Positions 38,549 to 40,591 of a stretch of DNA of 40,591 nt are shown piece by piece. The notes under the pieces are model-generated. The model searched no databases, was not told where the DNA came from, and was given only the letters and a program-made list of their open reading frames with translations. The position numbers and the translations under genes are program-made. The DNA is from an uncultured Bacilli bacterium (GTDB lineage Bacteria; Bacillota_I; Bacilli_A; RF39; UBA660). Each line of letters starts with the position of its first letter. Positions within the stretch are counted from its first letter, which is position 1. Location: the NCBI GenBank assembly GCA_944332575.1, contig CALVKH010000004.1:1-40591 (forward strand), written 5' to 3'.

Positions 38549-39583
38549 ATGAAAGAAGTAGTAACTGAACTTTTAAATTGGTATGATAAAAACAAAAGGA
38601 TTCTTCCATGGAGACAAGATAAAGCACCTTACCATGTATGGATTTCTGAGATTATGTTACAGCAGACAAGGATTGAAGCAGTAATTTCTTATTATGAACG
38701 TTTTATGAAAGAATTACCTGATATTTCTTCTCTAGCTAAAGTATCAGAAGATAAATTACTAAAATTATGGGAAGGACTTGGTTATTATAATCGTGCTCGT
38801 AATTTAAAAAAAGCAGCTATGATAATTGAAAAACAGTTTCATGGTATTTTTCCTAATACTTATTCTGAAATTATTCAATTACCAGGGATTGGAGAATATA
38901 CAGCAAGTGCCATTTCATCTATCTGTTTTAATGAAAAACAAGTAACTGTAGACGGAAATGTTATGAGAGTTTTTACAAGATTTTATAATGATTCCTCTAA
39001 TATCTCAAAAGAAAGTACTAAAAAAATGATTCATGAAAAACTTTTATCTGTTATTCCTAAGGATGCTGGTAAATTTAATGAAGGACTAATGGAGTTAGGA
39101 GAAGTTATTTGTATTCCTAATGGAAAGCCTAAATGTGAGATGTGTCCACTTAAAAGGCATTGTAAATCATATAAAAATAGTAATTATTTTTTTTATCCAG
39201 TAAGAGATGATAAGAAGATAAAAGAAGAAATAGATATGACAGTGATTATTCCTATTTATGATAACAAAATTCTTATTAGAAAGAGAATAGAGTCTGGCCT
39301 TTTACATGGATTATATGAATTTCCCAATGTTGTTGGTAAAAAAGATCTGGAGGATATTCATTTGTTAGGCAGTGAATTTGGTCAAGTAAAAGATATTCAA
39401 AAAAGCATTTGTTATACACATGTGTTTACGCATAAAAAGTGGAAGATGCAAGCATATTTTATATTTTTAGAAAGTGTTTGTTGTAAAGATTTATTTTATT
39501 CTATTTCAGAGATAGAAACTATCTTTGCTTTACCTACTGCTTTTACTCCATTTTTATATGCATTGAAGGAGGTATTGAAATGA
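38549..39583 (+). CDS. mutY: A/G-specific adenine DNA glycosylase
   Basis: A 344-residue repair enzyme that removes adenine mispaired with 8-oxoguanine. It has the PWR motif near residue 20, catalytic Glu34 (SEIMLQQT), the helix-hairpin-helix LPGIGEYTA, and catalytic Asp135 (DGNVMRV). The 4Fe-4S cluster cysteines are spaced C-x6-C-x2-C-x5-C around residues 188-204. A C-terminal NUDIX-like domain recognises 8-oxoG. GGTGG precedes the ATG. The stop overlaps the exonuclease III start (ATGA), so the two base-excision repair enzymes are translationally coupled. Confidence 0.96.
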   Translation: MKEVVTELLNWYDKNKRILPWRQDKAPYHVWISEIMLQQTRIEAVISYYERFMKELPDISSLAKVSEDKLLKLWEGLGYYNRARNLKKAAMIIEKQFHGIFPNTYSEIIQLPGIGEYTASAISSICFNEKQVTVDGNVMRVFTRFYNDSSNISKESTKKMIHEKLLSVIPKDAGKFNEGLMELGEVICIPNGKPKCEMCPLKRHCKSYKNSNYFFYPVRDDKKIKEEIDMTVIIPIYDNKILIRKRIESGLLHGLYEFPNVVGKKDLEDIHLLGSEFGQVKDIQKSICYTHVFTHKKWKMQAYFIFLESVCCKDLFYSISEIETIFALPTAFTPFLYALKEVLK

Positions 39584-40335
39584 AAATAGTATCTTGGAAT
39601 GTTGCTGGCATCAGAGCTTGTTTAAAGAAAGGATTAGAAGAATTTTTTAAAGAAGTAAATGCTGATATCTTTTGTATGCAAGAAGTAAAAGCAGAAGAAG
39701 ATCAATTTGATTTTAGACCGGATGGATATATGATGTATTTATATCCAGCTATTCGTAAAGGATATTCTGGTACTGTTATTTTTTCTAAGATAGAACCTCT
39801 TTCTGTTCATTACGGAATAGGAGATAGTGAATATGATAATGAAGGGCGTAATATTACTTTAGAATTTCCAGACTTTTATTTGATAAATTGTTACGTTCCT
39901 AATGTGAAACGTGATCTATCTAGAATGCAATCTCGTATGCGTTATGAAGAATTGTTTTTAAATTATATTAAAAAATTAGAAGAGAAAAAACCAGTTGTTT
40001 TTTGTGGAGATATGAATGTGGCTCATGAAGAGATGGATATCAAAAATGCAAAATCTAATATTGGTAATGCTGGTTTTACTTATGAAGAACGTAATAAATT
40101 TAGTGTATTATTAGAATCTGGTTTTATCGATACCTTTCGTTATTTATATCCAGAAAAAAGTGATGCTTATACTTGGTGGAGCTATAGAAAAGGAGTTAGA
40201 GAGAAAAATATAGGTTGGAGAATTGATTATTTTGTAGTCTCTTGCTCATTTATTTCTAATATAGAAGATAGTCTTATTTATAAAGATATTTTAGGAAGTG
40301 ATCATTGTCCAATTGGACTTGTTATTAAGGAGTAA
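39580..40335 (+). CDS. xth: Exodeoxyribonuclease III (AP endonuclease)
   Basis: A 251-residue Mg-dependent enzyme that cuts at abasic sites, such as those MutY creates, and trims 3' ends. Motifs of the ExoIII/APE1 fold are WNVAGIRA, the metal-binding Glu in QEVKAEE, N-C-Y-V-P-N, GDMNVAH and the C-terminal SDHCPI. The length is typical. The operon with mutY joins two consecutive steps of the same repair path. It has a GGAGG Shine-Dalgarno inside mutY. Confidence 0.96.
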   Translation: MKIVSWNVAGIRACLKKGLEEFFKEVNADIFCMQEVKAEEDQFDFRPDGYMMYLYPAIRKGYSGTVIFSKIEPLSVHYGIGDSEYDNEGRNITLEFPDFYLINCYVPNVKRDLSRMQSRMRYEELFLNYIKKLEEKKPVVFCGDMNVAHEEMDIKNAKSNIGNAGFTYEERNKFSVLLESGFIDTFRYLYPEKSDAYTWWSYRKGVREKNIGWRIDYFVVSCSFISNIEDSLIYKDILGSDHCPIGLVIKE

Positions 40336-40374
40336 AATAGAAAATTTTGTGTAGTTTGCATAATAAGATAATTA

Positions 40375-40515
40375 TATAATTAAATATAAAAAATAAAAGT
40401 TCTCTACTATATTAAAAAGAATTTAGTATAGTAAGTTCTGCAAAATGAAAGATAGACAATGCATTTGAACTGTTTGTATAGTATGGATCTAGATAGAAAT
40501 ATCTAGATTTTTTAA
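40375..40515 (+). ncRNA. Possible small structured RNA
   Basis: A TATAAT at 40375-40380 is followed by about 100 bases without a frame. These contain one inverted repeat (TACTATA with TATAGTA, about 40,405-40,432) and end in a strong intrinsic terminator. A short transcript with a hairpin and terminator is possible, but no known RNA class is recognised and no clear -35 is present. It could also be the leader and attenuator of the next gene. Confidence 0.3.
40487..40515 (+). terminator. Strong intrinsic terminator near the window end
   Basis: ATCTAGATA and TATCTAGAT form a perfect 9-bp stem around GAAA, with six T after it. Confidence 0.85.
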
Positions 40516-40570
40516 TTTATAAGGAATTTGCTTTTCTAAGATGTAAATTTGAAAACTTGGTAAAAAACAG

Positions 40571-40576
40571 TTGACA
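40571..40576 (+). promoter_or_regulatory. -35 box of the next transcription unit (cut by window end)
   Basis: A consensus TTGACA 15 bases before the end of the window; the -10 would lie outside. Confidence 0.45.
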
Positions 40577-40591
40577 AGCGAACAAATGTAT

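Noticed and set aside
1-40591. Mycoplasma-type code (TGA = Trp)
   Set aside because: Several clear genes end at TGA, Trp is coded by TGG, and only a CCA-anticodon tRNA-Trp is seen.

Overview
The window is AT-rich, uses the standard genetic code (TGA serves as a stop, for example in deoC and hsdS), and has strong Shine-Dalgarno sites. Gene content and order are those of a low-GC Gram-positive of the Bacilli: a tyrosine-type T-box, EzrA, YtxG/YtxH-like proteins, ftsY-ylxM-ffh, and the ecfA-ecfA-ecfT-truA-rplM-rpsI string. An uncultured, genome-reduced gut relative of the Erysipelotrichales/RF39 type is plausible, but that placement is inference.

Region 1 (1-21.7 kb) is mostly core chromosome. 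It holds a cut-off acidic protein with ytxG/ytxH-like genes; a T-box leader before deoC-tyrS; rpsD on the minus strand with a structured leader; a DUF3592-like membrane protein and ezrA; a pilin-like protein; ftsY-ylxM, a HerA-like ATPase and ffh; an ECF-transporter-like trio at its usual chromosomal place but with eroded ATPase motifs; and truA, rplM and rpsI. It continues with a 696-residue protein of unknown function, a CwlD-like amidase facing a SpoIID-like protein, an Abi_2 (HEPN) protein and an HtrA protease.

Region 2 (22,012-35,732) is a 13.7-kb integrative element. It has split a gene for a LysM-bearing N-acetylmuramoyl-L-alanine amidase: the first 87 codons lie left of it and the last 375 lie right of it, in frame, and removing the element restores a normal His-Ile-Asn-Ala-Gly-Gly-Gly-Glu zinc-site sequence. 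A large serine recombinase lies near the right end. The joined ends form a candidate attP with inverted 9-bp arms. The cargo looks like a defence island: a helicase with a C-terminal PD-(D/E)XK-like nuclease motif; a type I restriction-modification operon (hsdM, hsdS, an inserted gene, hsdR); small DNA-binding proteins behind an attenuator-like leader; and a membrane protein beside the right end. The inserted gene between hsdS and hsdR carries a HEPN-type R-x5-H motif and occupies the same place that prrC does in the E. coli prr locus, so it may be an RNA-cutting back-up to restriction. No relaxase, conjugation or phage structural gene is present.

Region 3 (35.7-40.6 kb) returns to chromosome: the 3' half of the split amidase with five LysM repeats, a DedA protein, a CwlJ/SleB-like hydrolase, tRNA-Trp, mutY and exodeoxyribonuclease III, then a possible small structured RNA and the -35 box of the next gene. 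CwlD-, SpoIID- and CwlJ-like genes together point to a present or recently lost sporulation programme.
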